Positions 11,857 through 23,443 of a DNA stretch of 64,000 nucleotides are shown piece after piece (the stretch's first letter is position 1; every line of letters begins with the position of its first letter). Location: contig NC_088323.1 of NCBI RefSeq assembly GCF_910592395.1, positions 9,360,001 through 9,424,000 on the forward strand, in the 5' to 3' direction. The DNA comes from Lineus longissimus (taxonomy: Eukaryota; Nemertea; Pilidiophora; Heteronemertea; Lineidae). The translations under genes and the position numbers were made by a program. Under the pieces are notes generated by a model. It had not been told where the DNA came from and ran no database searches. It saw nothing but the letters and a program-made list of their open reading frames with translations.

Positions 11857-12939
11857 TCACACCACAAATACTTTTGCGGTCAACGGATTACTAATAATAT
11901 ATTTTGGCCAAGCGATTATTCTTTCATTAGCACCAACAATCAGCATATGATGTGACACAAACTTCGCATCTAATTTCATCAATAACGTCAGCCGAACATC
12001 CACATCAGATTGTTCAAGACATGCCTCCAAAGTTAACATTAGAATATATATGGCAAGTTTAGGTTGAAATTTATAGGCCTCCTTTGGGTCAAAAAGGGAG
12101 TTGCTTACAATTTTCGACCGATGAACCTCAACGACGACGCATGATCCGAGCAAAGACACAATTGCGGAGTCTCCTACTTTTCTGAACAAGTCATCACGAA
12201 AGATAATCGAAGTTGTTGTATTATGCTCGTACGGTTTTTCTAAGATGGTGATGGAGTGTGGTCTGGCTGATGAGTTATAGACATAACCATTTAAATCACA
12301 TTTTATACCTTCTAGCATGATGTTATCCATATTACGTGATTTATATATGTCCGCTTCAGACATAAGAGAGTAGCGCACCTCTTCTAGGCTTTTAACATAC
12401 TGAAGTTTAAGAACGAGCCCTACATTTACTATTTTATACCAATCTAACCAAGATACAGATAGCGTTTTTACCCTATTTCGAAATTTGCGAAAGGTCATCT
12501 CCAAGAAAACATTCTCACCGCATGAAATCATTTTGAAATATTTGAACGTCGAATTTCTTGGACCGAGGCTTTTCTCAAGTTCATCATACGGTAGAATCAA
12601 CTCTCGGCGATTAAATTTTTCATTCAAATCGAAATGAAATGCTTGAAATTTTTCATAGACAGACTTTCGTCCATGACCAGTGCTAACACCTATTACACCA
12701 TTGCCATATTCGCCAGCAATGTAGGCGAGCTCGTTAAAATGAAAATTACTTTTTTTTCTAAACTCTCCGGTTATGCTATCTTGGCTGAAGACGTAGACAT
12801 TACGATGAGGGCTCAAGGAGTAATGAAAAAGAGCCACCGTGACTATAACCCTCAACTTCGTGTGGTAAAAGACCGATGCCACCCATGCTGGGAATGGGCC
12901 ATAGATCCTTACATCACGATACGACCGATAGTTGCCCCT
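11857..12939 (-). CDS. unrecognised protein, large last exon, gene copy A
   Basis: I do not recognise this family. The open frame runs from a likely splice acceptor (AACTAGCAG before 12939, with a TTTACTTTCT stretch upstream) to the stop at 11857. It is open upstream of the first Met at 12882 (RGNYRSYRDVRIYGPF), which supports an internal exon boundary rather than a start there. The product is beta-rich in appearance with regularly spaced aromatic and hydrophobic strands (for example FYHTKLRVIVTVALFHYSLS and SVSWLDWYKIVNV). It has few cysteines and a possible secreted character. Copy C (61888-62985) has the same exon, diverged but open throughout, with codon-sized length differences only, which suggests selection on the protein. 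Copy B is broken. Upstream conserved blocks include a PAN/Apple-like exon, so the whole may be an extracellular protein. Exon limits are inferred. Confidence 0.55.
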   Translation of the reverse strand, partial: RGNYRSYRDVRIYGPFPAWVASVFYHTKLRVIVTVALFHYSLSPHRNVYVFSQDSITGEFRKKSNFHFNELAYIAGEYGNGVIGVSTGHGRKSVYEKFQAFHFDLNEKFNRRELILPYDELEKSLGPRNSTFKYFKMISCGENVFLEMTFRKFRNRVKTLSVSWLDWYKIVNVGLVLKLQYVKSLEEVRYSLMSEADIYKSRNMDNIMLEGIKCDLNGYVYNSSARPHSITILEKPYEHNTTTSIIFRDDLFRKVGDSAIVSLLGSCVVVEVHRSKIVSNSLFDPKEAYKFQPKLAIYILMLTLEACLEQSDVDVRLTLLMKLDAKFVSHHMLIVGANERIIAWPKYIISNPLTAKVFVV

Positions 12940-13198
12940 CTGCTAGTTCGGCGTTTCGGTAGAAAGTAAAGATATGACATATTTGAATGTAGTGTTCCAG
13001 TTTTAAAGGATGAATATGTTCAAATTCTAAAGTTAATACATTACATGTGGGAAATGGAAGGCCGCAGTATCTTGCTGTGCATTTCGGTTGTATCAACCCA
13101 TTATCAATGTATAATGCCTATTTGGGATACCATGTATACTAAATAAGTTGCGCTCCACTCGGCATCCCATCCCGACAGACATGGCATTAAAGCAGAAT

Positions 13199-13495
13199 CT
13201 ACGAAAACTGCTCGTTAACCCGCAGATCCCGCTTAGTTGGAGCCATGGCCCGTTCATACTTCCACTCGGACTTCATCTTCGAGGTTAAATCACAGTTATA
13301 TCTAGTAGTATTTAGTTTTAAATTCATAGCGTTATTCCATCGGCATTTTACAGTGATGTTATTAATCGTAACTTGGCTCAGTGTGAAAGATGGATACCAC
13401 GAAGTGTCTATCCAAGTTGCAGTCCACAATTTGGAAGACGACTTTCTCATATATATACGCCTAAGGCACAGGTTTAATATACTATTGGTACACAA
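13199..13495 (-). CDS. candidate internal exon, gene copy A
   Basis: The open frame includes WIDTSWYPSFTLSQVTINN and ends near APTKRDLRVNEQF. The block is conserved in copy B (about 36660-36945) and its 3' end in copy C (63545-63660), on the same side of the last exon each time. No domain is recognised. The splice donor is not canonical at the obvious end (TTTTCGTAGAT), so the exact limit is open. Confidence 0.35.
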   Translation of the reverse strand: MCTNSILNLCLRRIYMRKSSSKLWTATWIDTSWYPSFTLSQVTINNITVKCRWNNAMNLKLNTTRYNCDLTSKMKSEWKYERAMAPTKRDLRVNEQFS

Positions 13496-13588
13496 ATCAC
13501 TGAGAAATGTTCATCAATTCATTTGAATTGAAGTTATCATCCGACGATTTTATAATTCACCCTCAAAGTTGAAGTGTAGGTGAACGAT

Positions 13589-13915
13589 TTATTCTTTATT
13601 CCTCAGTTGACTGTACGCCATGCATTCGAACGAGAATTGGGTTTCTGTTTCAACAGCCACATTGGTACAAACGTTATATTGTCTCATTTCCAGTTCGATT
13701 TCACTGTGTCGTGCGAGTTCTATATTTGGTCGACACGATCCATCGCCAGGTCGAGAATATTCCTCAACTCTAATGGTACTCTTGATGGTTTTATAAACTC
13801 GAAGTTCACGTGTAGTGGTGATACTTTCCTTCCATTGTGAGTATTTCATCATTAAGACATCGCATCGGCCAGATGTATCATTCATATACACGATCGCCGA
13901 AGAAAATTCTACCAT
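13589..13915 (-). CDS. candidate internal exon, gene copy A
   Basis: The open frame contains SQWKESITTTRELRVYKTIK, then EEYSRPGDGSC and VETETQFSFECMAYSQL. The matching segment in copy B (36211-36560) keeps the same order but has stops and frame changes. The even spread of charged and aromatic residues suggests a small extracellular module, but I cannot assign a family. Confidence 0.4.
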   Translation of the reverse strand: MVEFSSAIVYMNDTSGRCDVLMMKYSQWKESITTTRELRVYKTIKSTIRVEEYSRPGDGSCRPNIELARHSEIELEMRQYNVCTNVAVETETQFSFECMAYSQLRNKE

Positions 13916-13993
13916 GATTGGTGCTCGAACGAGTCATTCATACAAGTTGAATTTTAGGGGGGTTGCCAATATGAAAACTAAAATATTATATAC

Positions 13994-14323
13994 CTGCTTT
14001 TTCCAAAGCTGATGCCCTGTTTTCCAATCCCGGCAATTCCAGCCTTTGGTAGCAACATCCTTGTGAAGATAACAAGTTCTGACTTGATCATGGCCTACAT
14101 GGTCGATCAGGTAGGTGGTGAAAAAAGCAGCGCACCACTGAATATTCGAGCATGCCACGCTACAGCGAAGAATTGACTGAACTCGTAAGATTGCCAAAGT
14201 TAAATCATTATTGATTCCACTATGCAGTGAAATGAAATGGAATGAGGAAAACACTACACTTGCTGAAGCTTTGTCCATGTTGTCAGGCTGTGCAATAGTC
14301 CCTATAGCTATTCGACATATCAA
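13994..14323 (-). CDS. PAN/Apple-like exon, gene copy A
   Basis: The frame contains LRCSVACSNIQWCAAFFTTY, a spacer and VRTCYLHKDVATKG. This fits the PAN/Apple core of a Cys-x3-Cys, a third Cys before an aromatic stretch, and a fourth Cys before a hydrophobic strand. It ends at a good donor (AAGCAG followed by GTATAT; exon edge 13994). The 5' limit is uncertain; an acceptor ending TTCAG lies inside the open frame near 14275. PAN modules bind proteins or carbohydrates in secreted and surface proteins. Copy B has the same exon but with the fourth Cys changed to Arg. Confidence 0.5.
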
Positions 14324-15926
14324 ATTGTATTTACACGGTCTACGAACTCATCCAATGTAATTCTCAATTAGACAACCTGCTTTCTCGAGATAGTGATGGT
14401 TTCATCGCAAATATCCTAGTCAAAACTTTCTGTAGCAAAGCTTAAATGAAAATGGCCTGGTGGTTATATGGAAGCTATACGTGTATAGAATCTGTTTAGG
14501 CTTGTAAAATAACCAACCTATACACTAGATCCAATAAACAGATAGATTCTATATAACTTAAATAACGTTTTAAAGCATACATTAAAAAACTATATGTATG
14601 ACTCATTATCATTCAATTTAGAAATTATTAGATTCTGAATAGAAATTTTATGACGATTTGTATTTACACTGGTTTCCTAGAGAAAGGTCAAAGGGTTTCT
14701 GCATAGATTTCCTTTAGAGAAATACTTGCATGCGACATTTTCTTTACATTCACAAATACACCATATGGCTAAAACGAAATTATTAGCCTCAGCTACATTA
14801 TACATGTAGTTGTTTAGTTCCTTCACAATATTTCAGTTGAGCTGATTATACAGTCAATGTCTTTGGATAGAATGTCACTAGGACAAAGGATTGCATTCAC
14901 TCACAATCTTAGATGTGTTTAAGGACATGTCCCAGAACCAACCATTTTCGTATCCATACATGTACAGTAAGCATGGTAATAGAATTATCAAGCCACCAGT
15001 TGATAATATACTCTGCCTTTCAAAACCCAGGCGAAATCCATACTCTTCAGACGAATTGTGCCGGTAGAAAAAAAAGCGCCCAATCAGAGCGTCACTCCGA
15101 ATTAAATGCGAATTTCGCACGAGCAACGCAATGCCCTACCCGCGCCAAATCATTATCGAAGCAATCGATGCTTCATCATGTCGTACACGAGTTTCTGAGA
15201 GGGAGCCAACTGTTGGCCCTATATTGTCAACATGTTCATCGTAGAGTTTCTACTGATCTACGCTGAACTTTTAAGCAGGAAATGACAAGTTACATTTTGC
15301 CGCCCCGGGAAAAAAGTTGATAATAGGCTGAATCGCTAGTCGTGCGAAATCCGCTTTTGAGCTTGATTTTTTAAGGCTCTTTGCTGAATCACACGTACCC
15401 CGCTGCGACTTCGTAATAAAGACACAACAACACTTCAACATAATGCATAACAGCATAACATTGATGTGGCTTAATTACAGAATCAAAACGTTAGGTTTTT
15501 CTAAGATTTCAATAAGACATGTCCTAATGGTATCGCCAATCTGAACATAAGCTATACATGATGGGTAGAGTAATTAGAACAGCCACTCTTCCATTAGGAG
15601 TGTACTGCTTTTGTTACGGTTTAGTATTTGAGGTTAATACTTATAACACCAGCATCAACTATAAGTATATCCACATTTTTCAATGTCTGCAAACAAAAGA
15701 GAGCCCAAGGGATCATAACTCTTTCATATTGAGAAACAAAGAAAAACGCGCCAATACATGTATATCTGATGAAATGATACACCGACAATTGACCGACATA
15801 AGCACGGGTAGCTCCTGAACAAAGTTTTTGATGATACCGCCCAATCAGATTAAGGGACCAAATGTTCCTAGTGGCTTGTTTGATTTATGTTAACGTATCA
15901 GCTTGACATGGTGACCCCTGGGCCCG
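14324..15926. other. 5' part of locus copy A, conserved with copy B
   Basis: This matches copy B in reverse orientation (about 33885-35360), including TATACACTAGATCC and the segment around CAATTCGTCTGAAGAG. It may hold a first exon (an open frame at 14878-15126 on the minus strand with a hydrophobic run IILLPCLLYMYGY), but copies A and B do not keep the same frame. I see no firm gene here. Confidence 0.4.
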
Positions 15927-16129
15927 CATTCATAAAGCTACTTAAGTCAAAGTGGGGCACCTAAAATGCATCGTAAGTTTAGGTGGGGTACTTACTAAAA
16001 ATAAGTCATATTCATAAATATGCTTAAGTCAGGTGGCCCACTCAAATCGAATCTTAGGTTTGAGACACCTCCGGGGCAGTCTTAACTCTAAGTGGACTGG
16101 TTCTTTCAGTTCATTTTGAGCACGGCGCT

Positions 16130-16700
16130 CATCGGAGATGAGTTTGTTGATGTTGGCTTGGCAACATGAAATTGCACACATGCGAGCAATTCGCAGGGAA
16201 AGGGTTTTTCGTGATCGCCTCAATCCACAGGACTTCTAAAACGACTTATAATTATATCAGCGATATCGGTTTGATCGGCAAACATTACTCTTGTGAGGGA
16301 TGACCACGAATCGGAAACTAGGAGGAATTATGCGCTGCCTCCTGAGTTAAAACTGCTTGCGACTCTCCGGTTTACAATTGTTATGCTTGCGGATCTTACA
16401 ACAGGTTATACTGGTGATACTGTCAACCAACCACTAGTCGAGGGATTGCGGAGGTAACAACCTCACTGAACCAAATTTCTGACACAAGATGTCACTCCTC
16501 AATTATCTGTTTTTATTATCAGATTCTTCGATTTCACGGGGTCATCGGTGTGGTTGATCGAATGCCTACAGTACTTGGATTCTATGACCTTCGTTTCATG
16601 AGTGAAGATTTTATGCGACATTGGGAAGGGGACTTATGAGGTCATCCTTAGGGTTATCCATTGCGGCCTTTAATAGCATATGACGCAATTTTTGAACCCT
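16130..16700 (+). pseudogene. PIF/Harbinger transposase remnant
   Basis: In shifting plus-strand frames the text FRDRLNPQD, LYQRYRFDRQT, YALPPELKLLATLRF and FHGVIGVVD can be read. These match the N-terminal half of DDE_Tnp_4 (Harbinger) transposases up to the first catalytic Asp (GVVD). Many stops and frame changes, and a missing second half, show it is dead. Confidence 0.65.
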
Positions 16701-16801
16701 AACATACCCAGGTAACGCTGATACAATTGTGTACAGAAAAATGATTTGTAATTTGCACTATTGAATACCCACGATCAAGGAATAATAATATAATTCATAG
16801 G

Positions 16802-17653
16802 TATGGCAGGCGGAATGTCCAGTTATTTAATAAACTAAGTTTATTCGCAATAAACTAGGTTTATTCGCAAATAAACTAGGTTTATTGGTGCAAAAAACTA
16901 AACTAGGTTTATTGGTGAATAAACTTAGTTTTTTGCATCAATAAACCAAGTTGTTTGCAAAAAACCTAGTTTATTCGAAAGAAACTTAGTTTTTTGCAAA
17001 AAAAATAGTTTATTGACCAAAAGTATCAGTTTGTCCCCCGAAGCTAAATAAACCTAGTTTATTCCCCAAAAAGCATAGGTTGTGGACATTTCGCCACCTT
17101 ACCTATACTTTTGGTCAATAAACTAAGATTTTTGCAAAACACTTAGTTTATTGCTGCTAACCTATACTTTTTACCTCGTCACCATCCGGGCGACCTCACT
17201 CCAAACCTCGAATCTAGGTGGCTATATTATGGTACTTCATACTTGGTAAAAGCATAGGTTGTCGATGAATCAACTAAGTTTATTGCAAAAAAACTGGTTT
17301 ATTCAAAAAAGCACAATTGATTTTAAAGAAACTGGGTTGTTCCACCAATAAACCTAGTTTATTTGATTAACTGGACATTTCGCGCCAATAAACCTAGTTT
17401 ATTCGTGAAGAAACTAGGTTTTTTTGCAAGAAACTTAGTTTATTGACCAATAGTAGGGGTAATCAAATAAACTAAGTTCTTTCATTAGGCGGAATGTCCA
17501 TTATTCAAATAAACCTAATTTATTTCGAATAAACTAGGTTTTTTGCAAACAACTTGGTTTATTGGTGAAGAAAACTAAGTTTCTTCACGAATAAACCTAG
17601 TTTATTCGAAAGAAACTTAGTTCATTGAATAACTGGACATTCCGCCTGCCATA
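16802..17653. repeat. foldback element made of AAACTAGGTTTATT-type palindromes
   Basis: Perfect 26-bp terminal inverted repeats (16802-16827 and 17628-17653; outer part TATGGCAGGCGGAATGTCC) bound about 850 bp. The interior is more than two dozen variants of AATAAACTAGGTTTATT and its near-palindromes, spaced by short linkers, with internal echoes of GCGGAATGTCCA (about 17490) and ACTGGACATTTCGC (about 17371). No coding capacity. Flanking bases CATAGG and TATAGG could be a target duplication. Confidence 0.85.
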
Positions 17654-17731
17654 TATAGGCAGACATCAACAAGAAATATGACACGGGTACCTGATGTGTC
17701 TTTTGAAGAAAGATAAGTGTCCCATTAGGCC

Positions 17732-19118
17732 CAGGTGTCGGAGCCACAGGTCCTTCTCACTGAACCAAGGTTGAGAAATTTAAGTTTGGACTTGATTTCT
17801 CTGGTTCATATAGGTTGCGTGAAGAAGTTATGAAACACAAAGTTATGTCAACAGCGTCATCAGCAAAAACTTATTACGGGCAACGTGTTGTGAATTCTGT
17901 CATTTAAATCATTTCTGCAAGCTAATGATTAGCCTAAATAGTTGGTTTAGGAGAAGCCCTGGAAAGTGCACCGCCGGTTTGTCCTTTGGATAGCAAAGAA
18001 ATTGTAAAACATGGATTTATTTTGTGCCTACACCACAGAGTAACCCGCTGTCTTTCTCCATCGAAATTTTGTGCATCATACAAAAACATACTGTTCATGT
18101 CGCAAGATGGACTGCTTATTTTTTATATTCACCAGTGAGGGTGCACGTGTGCTGTTTTTCTTGTGATGCAGCCATTCCCCCACGGCAGCACTATCCAGGG
18201 CAGACTGCTCGGTAAGTTGGGCGACCTGCCCTGAACAATATTGCTTCTCGGCGACCAGGGGTGACCTTTAGGAAAAATATCATAACCTGCAAACCCAATC
18301 ACGTCACTTCATGATATATATCAAGTCAAGCATTCTTACGGAAACGGATCAATAAGGATGTAATTGTCGAAGTATTAGCATACCTTGGTACTACAAATCA
18401 TAGTTTCAAAGACAAATCAATTACCTTGGTTTTGTTTGCGAACTGAGAGTATTAGGAACTCAACCATCAGCCTCCTTGGTTCTGAAGAAATGCAGCATTT
18501 TGCCTTGCACGGGCTTCTCAAATGTATTTATGTACAAAAATCACATACGCTGAGACTGCAGGATAAAGTGGTGAACCTAAACATTCGTCGGCCTAATACC
18601 GGACACAACAACTGAAGCCAAGGACGTTTTATGGCGTGAACATGTAATTCACAATTTATCAAAGGTTATAAGTACACAATTCATTTACCATGCAAAATAA
18701 TAATTATGCACATCCCGCTTCGTTTGGTCATCATTTCGGCAAAAGTTTATCACTTTTTAAAACAACTGATGGCGTAATCGTCAAATAAAAGCCGTTGTGC
18801 AAGTTCCCTGACGATCTCACTCATTATAGATACTGAAAAAAAGTTATAGTGTGTAGAATTAAAAACTGGCGCGGGTTTCGACGGAATTTTAGCAACACCA
18901 TAGAGGGTTCGTATTGGTATCTCATGATTGACCCTTAGTCGCAGATCCAATTCCAAAGCACAGTTAGCCTCTTTCCTGGTGCAGGGGCCCTGCTATTTTG
19001 GCTTTTTTATCGGTAAAAAAACGGCCGACTTGATTTTGGAAACATCAGAGTAGCATCAGAGCTCCGCTACAATCGAGGCGTTGATCAGGATAAAGTTGAA
19101 TATATAATTACGAAACAC
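17732..19118. other. outer part of locus copy A and unique flank
   Basis: Up to about 18515 the sequence is the reverse complement of 33085-33860 in copy B (for example GCAGCATTTTGCCTTGCACG). Beyond that the two copies diverge abruptly, marking the duplication edge. Short open frames are not conserved between copies. Confidence 0.6.
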
Positions 19119-19283
19119 GGGCCAAATTCATAAAGGGCGTTTAGCTTAAAACAGCGTTTAACTACTGAATAGACAGATTCAGGTCCTTCATGTAAATCTT
19201 CACAGAATATGAATAGGCCCTGAAACTGATTAGGGAGAAGTTACACACGTCTAACACTTAAATGCCCTTTATGAATTTGTCCC
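19119..19283. mobile_element. MITE, about 165 bp
   Basis: The ends are inverted repeats: GGGCCAAATTCATAAAGGGC at the left, matching GCCCTTTATGAATTTGTCCC at the right with one mismatch. The interior is non-coding. The TTCATAAAG end resembles the left end of the Harbinger element at 15927, so it may be a related non-autonomous family. Confidence 0.75.
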
Positions 19284-20499
19284 AATGTTTAGTCACCTCT
19301 CCGATCTGGTGATCCTTGTTCTGCTGCGACACACATTACCAAATACATGAACTGGTGGGACCGTGATGGCATGATTACTGTTTCTGTGATTAGACAACCT
19401 GTGAATTACGAAAACCTGTGAATTAAAACAACCTGTGAATAACCAAAACAGCAAGGTAAGTCACCTCTCTGATATGGCGTCCCTTGTTGCGTCTGCTGGA
19501 TCCTTCGACACACACAACAAAATTCATGTACTGGATAGAATAATACAGTGTTTTATCATTTTCAAAACAACCTATGTCAATGATTGTATAGAAAAGATTT
19601 GTTTAAAGAGAGCAAAGAATGAGCTGATAATTTTTATATCGATTGCTTTGAAAAGGCGATCGATTTCGTAAAATTGATTCTTAACCCATACGCACCATGA
19701 TCACATTTGTCAATGTTTCTGATGCAGATCATTGAACTTAATGCAAACGAGTGTTTTTTGTCTCTCCGATATGTGATCATGATTGCATATGCCAAAAATG
19801 GTTTGTTTACAATTGTCTTTGCATGTAATGGCTACGGGAATCGGTTATCGCTGCTCTCTACCCTTGCCTATCATTTTCATGCAAAAGCCAACCCAAACCA
19901 TAACCCTTCCTTTTCATGCTATAACTAACCCTAACCATGACCTTTGATTTTGATGCTATTGCCCACTCCTTCAAGTGCTTGGAGCTAATGCTGCGCTAAT
20001 TACTGACCTGTATTCATCACATAAATGAAGTGATTTGCCGTAAGAGGAGATCACGGTCTCTCCAGCGGTGTAGAGCATCAATTGGTCATTCTTTGAAAAG
20101 CGCCTCCAAAACACATTTCGAAATTGGTGTCATTGGCAATTAAGAGAATAGCCTGACGAATCACGCGTGCTCATCCTCAAAGGGGCCGCTACCCACGCAT
20201 GGAATTCCGAATGTAATATTGAGCAAGCTCAAAAAGTGTCCAGCACAAGTTGACGGATGGAAGGACAACCGCCATATCTCCGCTGACCATTATTTGGTCA
20301 ACTTAGCTAAAAAGTCGTCAGCTAGGACAGCCGATTTCAGTTCACTGCCCAAGACAATTCCCTGCCTTCGATTTCAGACCAGTAAAAATGTATTTTTCTT
20401 CTCGATTATTTGATTTTGACTGACAAGTTTTCCTACAGACAGTTTTAAAAGTACTGTAGAATTATAATGAATAGTTATGGTTGTGGTAAGCAATGGAAT
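19284..20499. other. non-coding, with a short inverted outlier of the minisatellite
   Basis: No gene seen. At about 19885-19965 there are one to two units of the downstream minisatellite in the opposite orientation (TTTTCATGCTATAACTAACC, CTAACCATGACC). The minisatellite therefore has inverted flanks around about 550 bp of unique sequence. Confidence 0.6.
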
Positions 20500-21430
20500 A
20501 ACAAAACAAGGGTCATGGTTGGGGTTAGCAATAATAACATGAAAACAAAGCGTCATGGTTAGGGTTAGTTATAGCATGAAGGGGAAGTGTCACGGTTCGG
20601 GTTAGTAATAGCATCAAAATTAAGGGTCACTGGTTGGGGTTAGCTGTAGCATGAAAAGGATGGGTAATGGTTGGGGTTAACAAAGTCCTGGTTGGGGATA
20701 GCTACCGGTATTGCATATAATAATGATGTTCCAATGGCATGAACAGGAAGGGTCATGGTTGGGGTTAGTTAGAGCATGTAGAGGAAAGGGTATTTGTCAG
20801 CAATAGCAAGCACAATCAATGGTCATGGTTGGGGTTAGCTATAGCATGAGAAAGAAGGGTCATGGTTGGGGTTAGCTATAGCATGAAGAGGATGGGTATA
20901 GTCAGAAATTGCAGCAAAATCAATGGTCATGGTTGGGGCTAGATATAGCATAATGAGAAGGAAAGGTCATGTTTGGAGTTAGCCATAGTATGAACAGGAT
21001 GGGTAATAGTTGGGGTTAGCAATAGCATCGAAATGAAAGGTCATTGTTGGGGTTATATATAGCATATGAGAAGGAAGGGTCATGGTTAGCGTTAGCTATA
21101 ACATGAACATAATTTGTATCGTTAGCAATAGCAGCAAAATCAATGGTCATGGTTGGGGTAAGCTATAGCATATGAGAAGGAAGGGTTATGTTTGGAGTTA
21201 GCTATAGCATGAAAAGGATAGATAATAGTTGGGGTCAGCAATAGCGCCAAATGAAAGGTCATTGTTGGGGTTATCTATAGCATAGAAGGAAGGGTCATGG
21301 TTGGGGTTAGCTATAGCATGAAAAGGATGGGTAATGATTGGGGGAAGCAAATTCATCCAAATGAAAGGTCATTGTTGGGTTCAGCTATTCGCATTATGAG
21401 AAGGAAGAGTCATGGTTTGGGTTGGCGATG
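20500..21430. repeat. GGTTAG-rich minisatellite
   Basis: About twenty diverged units of roughly 38-62 bp built on GGTCATGGTTGGGGTTAGC followed by TATAGCATGAAAAGGA. The GGGGTTAG core is telomere-like, but the long, variable unit is not telomeric DNA. No coding frame is maintained. Confidence 0.85.
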
Positions 21431-21787
21431 TCGCACTTATTCTACCACTGCGCCGGAGTATTGTGTATCCCCCAGGACCTAAATCGTACCAATCAAATAA
21501 CGATTAAATTACTAATTAGATTAGCTATTTATCGGTAATAAATTAGTAAGAAAAACCTTAGCAATTAATTTCTTAGAAATGTATTGGTCAGATAAATCTT
21601 AGTAATTAAAAAATTGGTAATTTCTTTGTAAGATAAAAATTAGAACAAAAATTTGGTAATTTGTTTCTTGGTAATAAATTACCAATTTATACAATGACAA
21701 TTTTTTTCTTATAAGAATCTTATAAGAATAATCTTACTAAGATTTTGATTGCTAATTTACTGGCAAAAATAATCTTACGTACATACT
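21431..21787. other. AT-rich low-complexity stretch
   Basis: TTACTAA/TTAGTAA-type words repeat from 21490. The same composition resumes after the pogo element at 25368, so that element sits inside an older AT-rich tract. Confidence 0.6.
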
Positions 21788-22593
21788 GTAGTTTCATGAA
21801 AATAACACCACTTCATTAACAGCTGGTGTCGCCGCCCCTGACTCATCGGGTGGCGAACAGAACTGTTGAGAAGGCCGATCATTGGCTGGGATTCCAGAGA
21901 GGGTTGTCCAGGCCTCATATCCAATATACTTCAGTTTCGAGTCCAATCCTTATTGTTTGGGTGGTTGAAACCGATTCGTAGGTCTCCTATGAATGGGATA
22001 ATGGGATCGGGCCTTCGGCCATTGTACTGAGTGTCCCAGAACATTTTCAACTAATCGTCATTGGTAGTGTAACGGGTGTCCCAGTGCTAATGGCTGATAG
22101 TGTACAGGGTGTCCATGAAAAAAGTCTAACTAACATATTGGCTTCTGCTGGTTTTAGGGATTGACCTGCCCTTTCAAAGTGAGGCACTGCTCAGGGAGGT
22201 AATGGAGCATGTCTTCGGGTCTTATCATCCCTTACCAGCTGCGGGCTTTAAAAGATACTTTGCAGTGCGAAATTGGTAAGAATGAGAAGTTGTCCGTCAC
22301 ATATCTGGAGACAAAACCGAACATCCCTCTGAATGTACAGTCTTGTCTGAAGTGATCAGTGAAGAAATAAAAAAGAACGATCCAAATCCCGATTAATTTT
22401 TTTTTCAAAGCTAAAGATACACATTATTAGATTGTCCAGCTTTCAGAATCGTACCCACAATCATTCACAACACCCACAGTCAATTCAAGTCTATATTCAC
22501 GAACTCTGGTCCATCCACGGCAGTCTCCTCTTCTTCCTCCAAGATAGCATGTGGTCCAGCTTCGATTGGCCTTGGTCGAAACGGTGCTTCAAA

Positions 22594-23112
22594 TCAGTTG
22601 ACGATAACGTCCTCATCAACACCATCCCAGGCATCTCTGATGATGTTGGTCACGTCTCTCAGGCCGATGCGAGGGCAGTCTCCTCGTTCGTCCGTGTGGT
22701 CTTTCTTCCAAGATTTCCATTGTCGCCGTACGTGACATTTGAAGGACTTCATGACAGCAACGTCTAACGGTTGTACGAGGGATGTGCAACCAGCATGTAC
22801 GTAATCCAGGCTGCCTCTCTTGTCGCGGACTCTAGTCCGGAAGTTCTCTGTCCGGTGGACCTGATAATGATCGACGATTAACAGGAACTGGTCGGTCTCG
22901 TTGTCGGTGACGTAGGGTGATAGGACTTCATCTAACCAGTGGTGCGCCGTTTCCTCCCTCATCCAACCAGTTTCCGATTGGGTAATCTTTACATCTGCTG
23001 GTGGGTTGTCTTGGAGGGCTGCAAACACCCGGACGAAACCTCTTCTGGGGAAGGTGACGTGCGCCGGCAACTTTGCTCCAGAGGCTGCGATGCAGAGGGT
23101 GACGGTGTATCC
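22594..23112 (-). pseudogene. pogo/Tigger DDE transposase, C-terminal part
   Basis: The minus-strand frame contains LLIVDHYQVHRTENF (third strand with catalytic Asp), AGCTSLVQPLDVAVMKSFK (the characteristic PLD-V motif of DDE_1 transposases) and a Trp-rich tail. Upstream the frame reads into VTLCIAASGAKLPAHV and stops matching at the Tc1 insertion. It would have cut and pasted the element; the N-terminus is missing. Confidence 0.8.
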
Positions 23113-23265
23113 CAGTAATCAATTTCACATATGGTTTGTTCCAGTTGTTGCATAACTTCTTTCTAAACTTGCCACAACCTGAAAATGGGTGTTTTGGTGT
23201 GTCTGTGCGTGACAGCACAATAGATTTTGAAATAAGTGAAGGAAAGACAGGTGTCTTACAAAATA

Positions 23266-23443
23266 CAGTAGAACCTCTGTATTAAGGACACCCTTGGGAC
23301 TGAGAAGTGCTGTCCTTAATAGAGAGGTGTCCTGATTAGAGAGGTCAAACTAAATGGAAACAACCAATTTGGGAGCAAAACTAGTGTCCTTAATAGAGAG
23401 GTTGTCCTCAATAGAGAGGTGTCTGCTAAGGGAGGTTCCACTG
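23266..23443. mobile_element. mariner-type MITE, 178 bp
   Basis: The ends CAGTAGAACCTC and GGTTCCACTG are inverted and flanked by TA on both sides. The interior repeats GTCCTTAATAGAGAGGT in several direct and inverted forms. It sits inside the Tc1 element, making a three-deep nest. Confidence 0.85.

Larger units (their letters stand above)
15927..17731 (+). mobile_element. decayed Harbinger-type DNA transposon inserted in copy A
   Basis: Comparison with copy B shows uninterrupted sequence there (around 33868-33885) where A has an extra 1.8 kb. The left end GGGCCCGCATTCATAAAG and the right end (ATTAGGCCC) share only a short GGGCC terminus. Inside are remnants of a PIF/Harbinger transposase and a nested palindromic foldback element. 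Exact edges are uncertain by a few bases. Confidence 0.6.

Noticed and set aside
12634-12969. Plus-strand 111-codon frame opposite the last exon of copy A
   Set aside because: Shadow of the conserved minus-strand exon.
13245-13840. Plus-strand frames opposite the exons of copy A
   Set aside because: Not conserved in copies B and C, whereas the minus-strand frames are.
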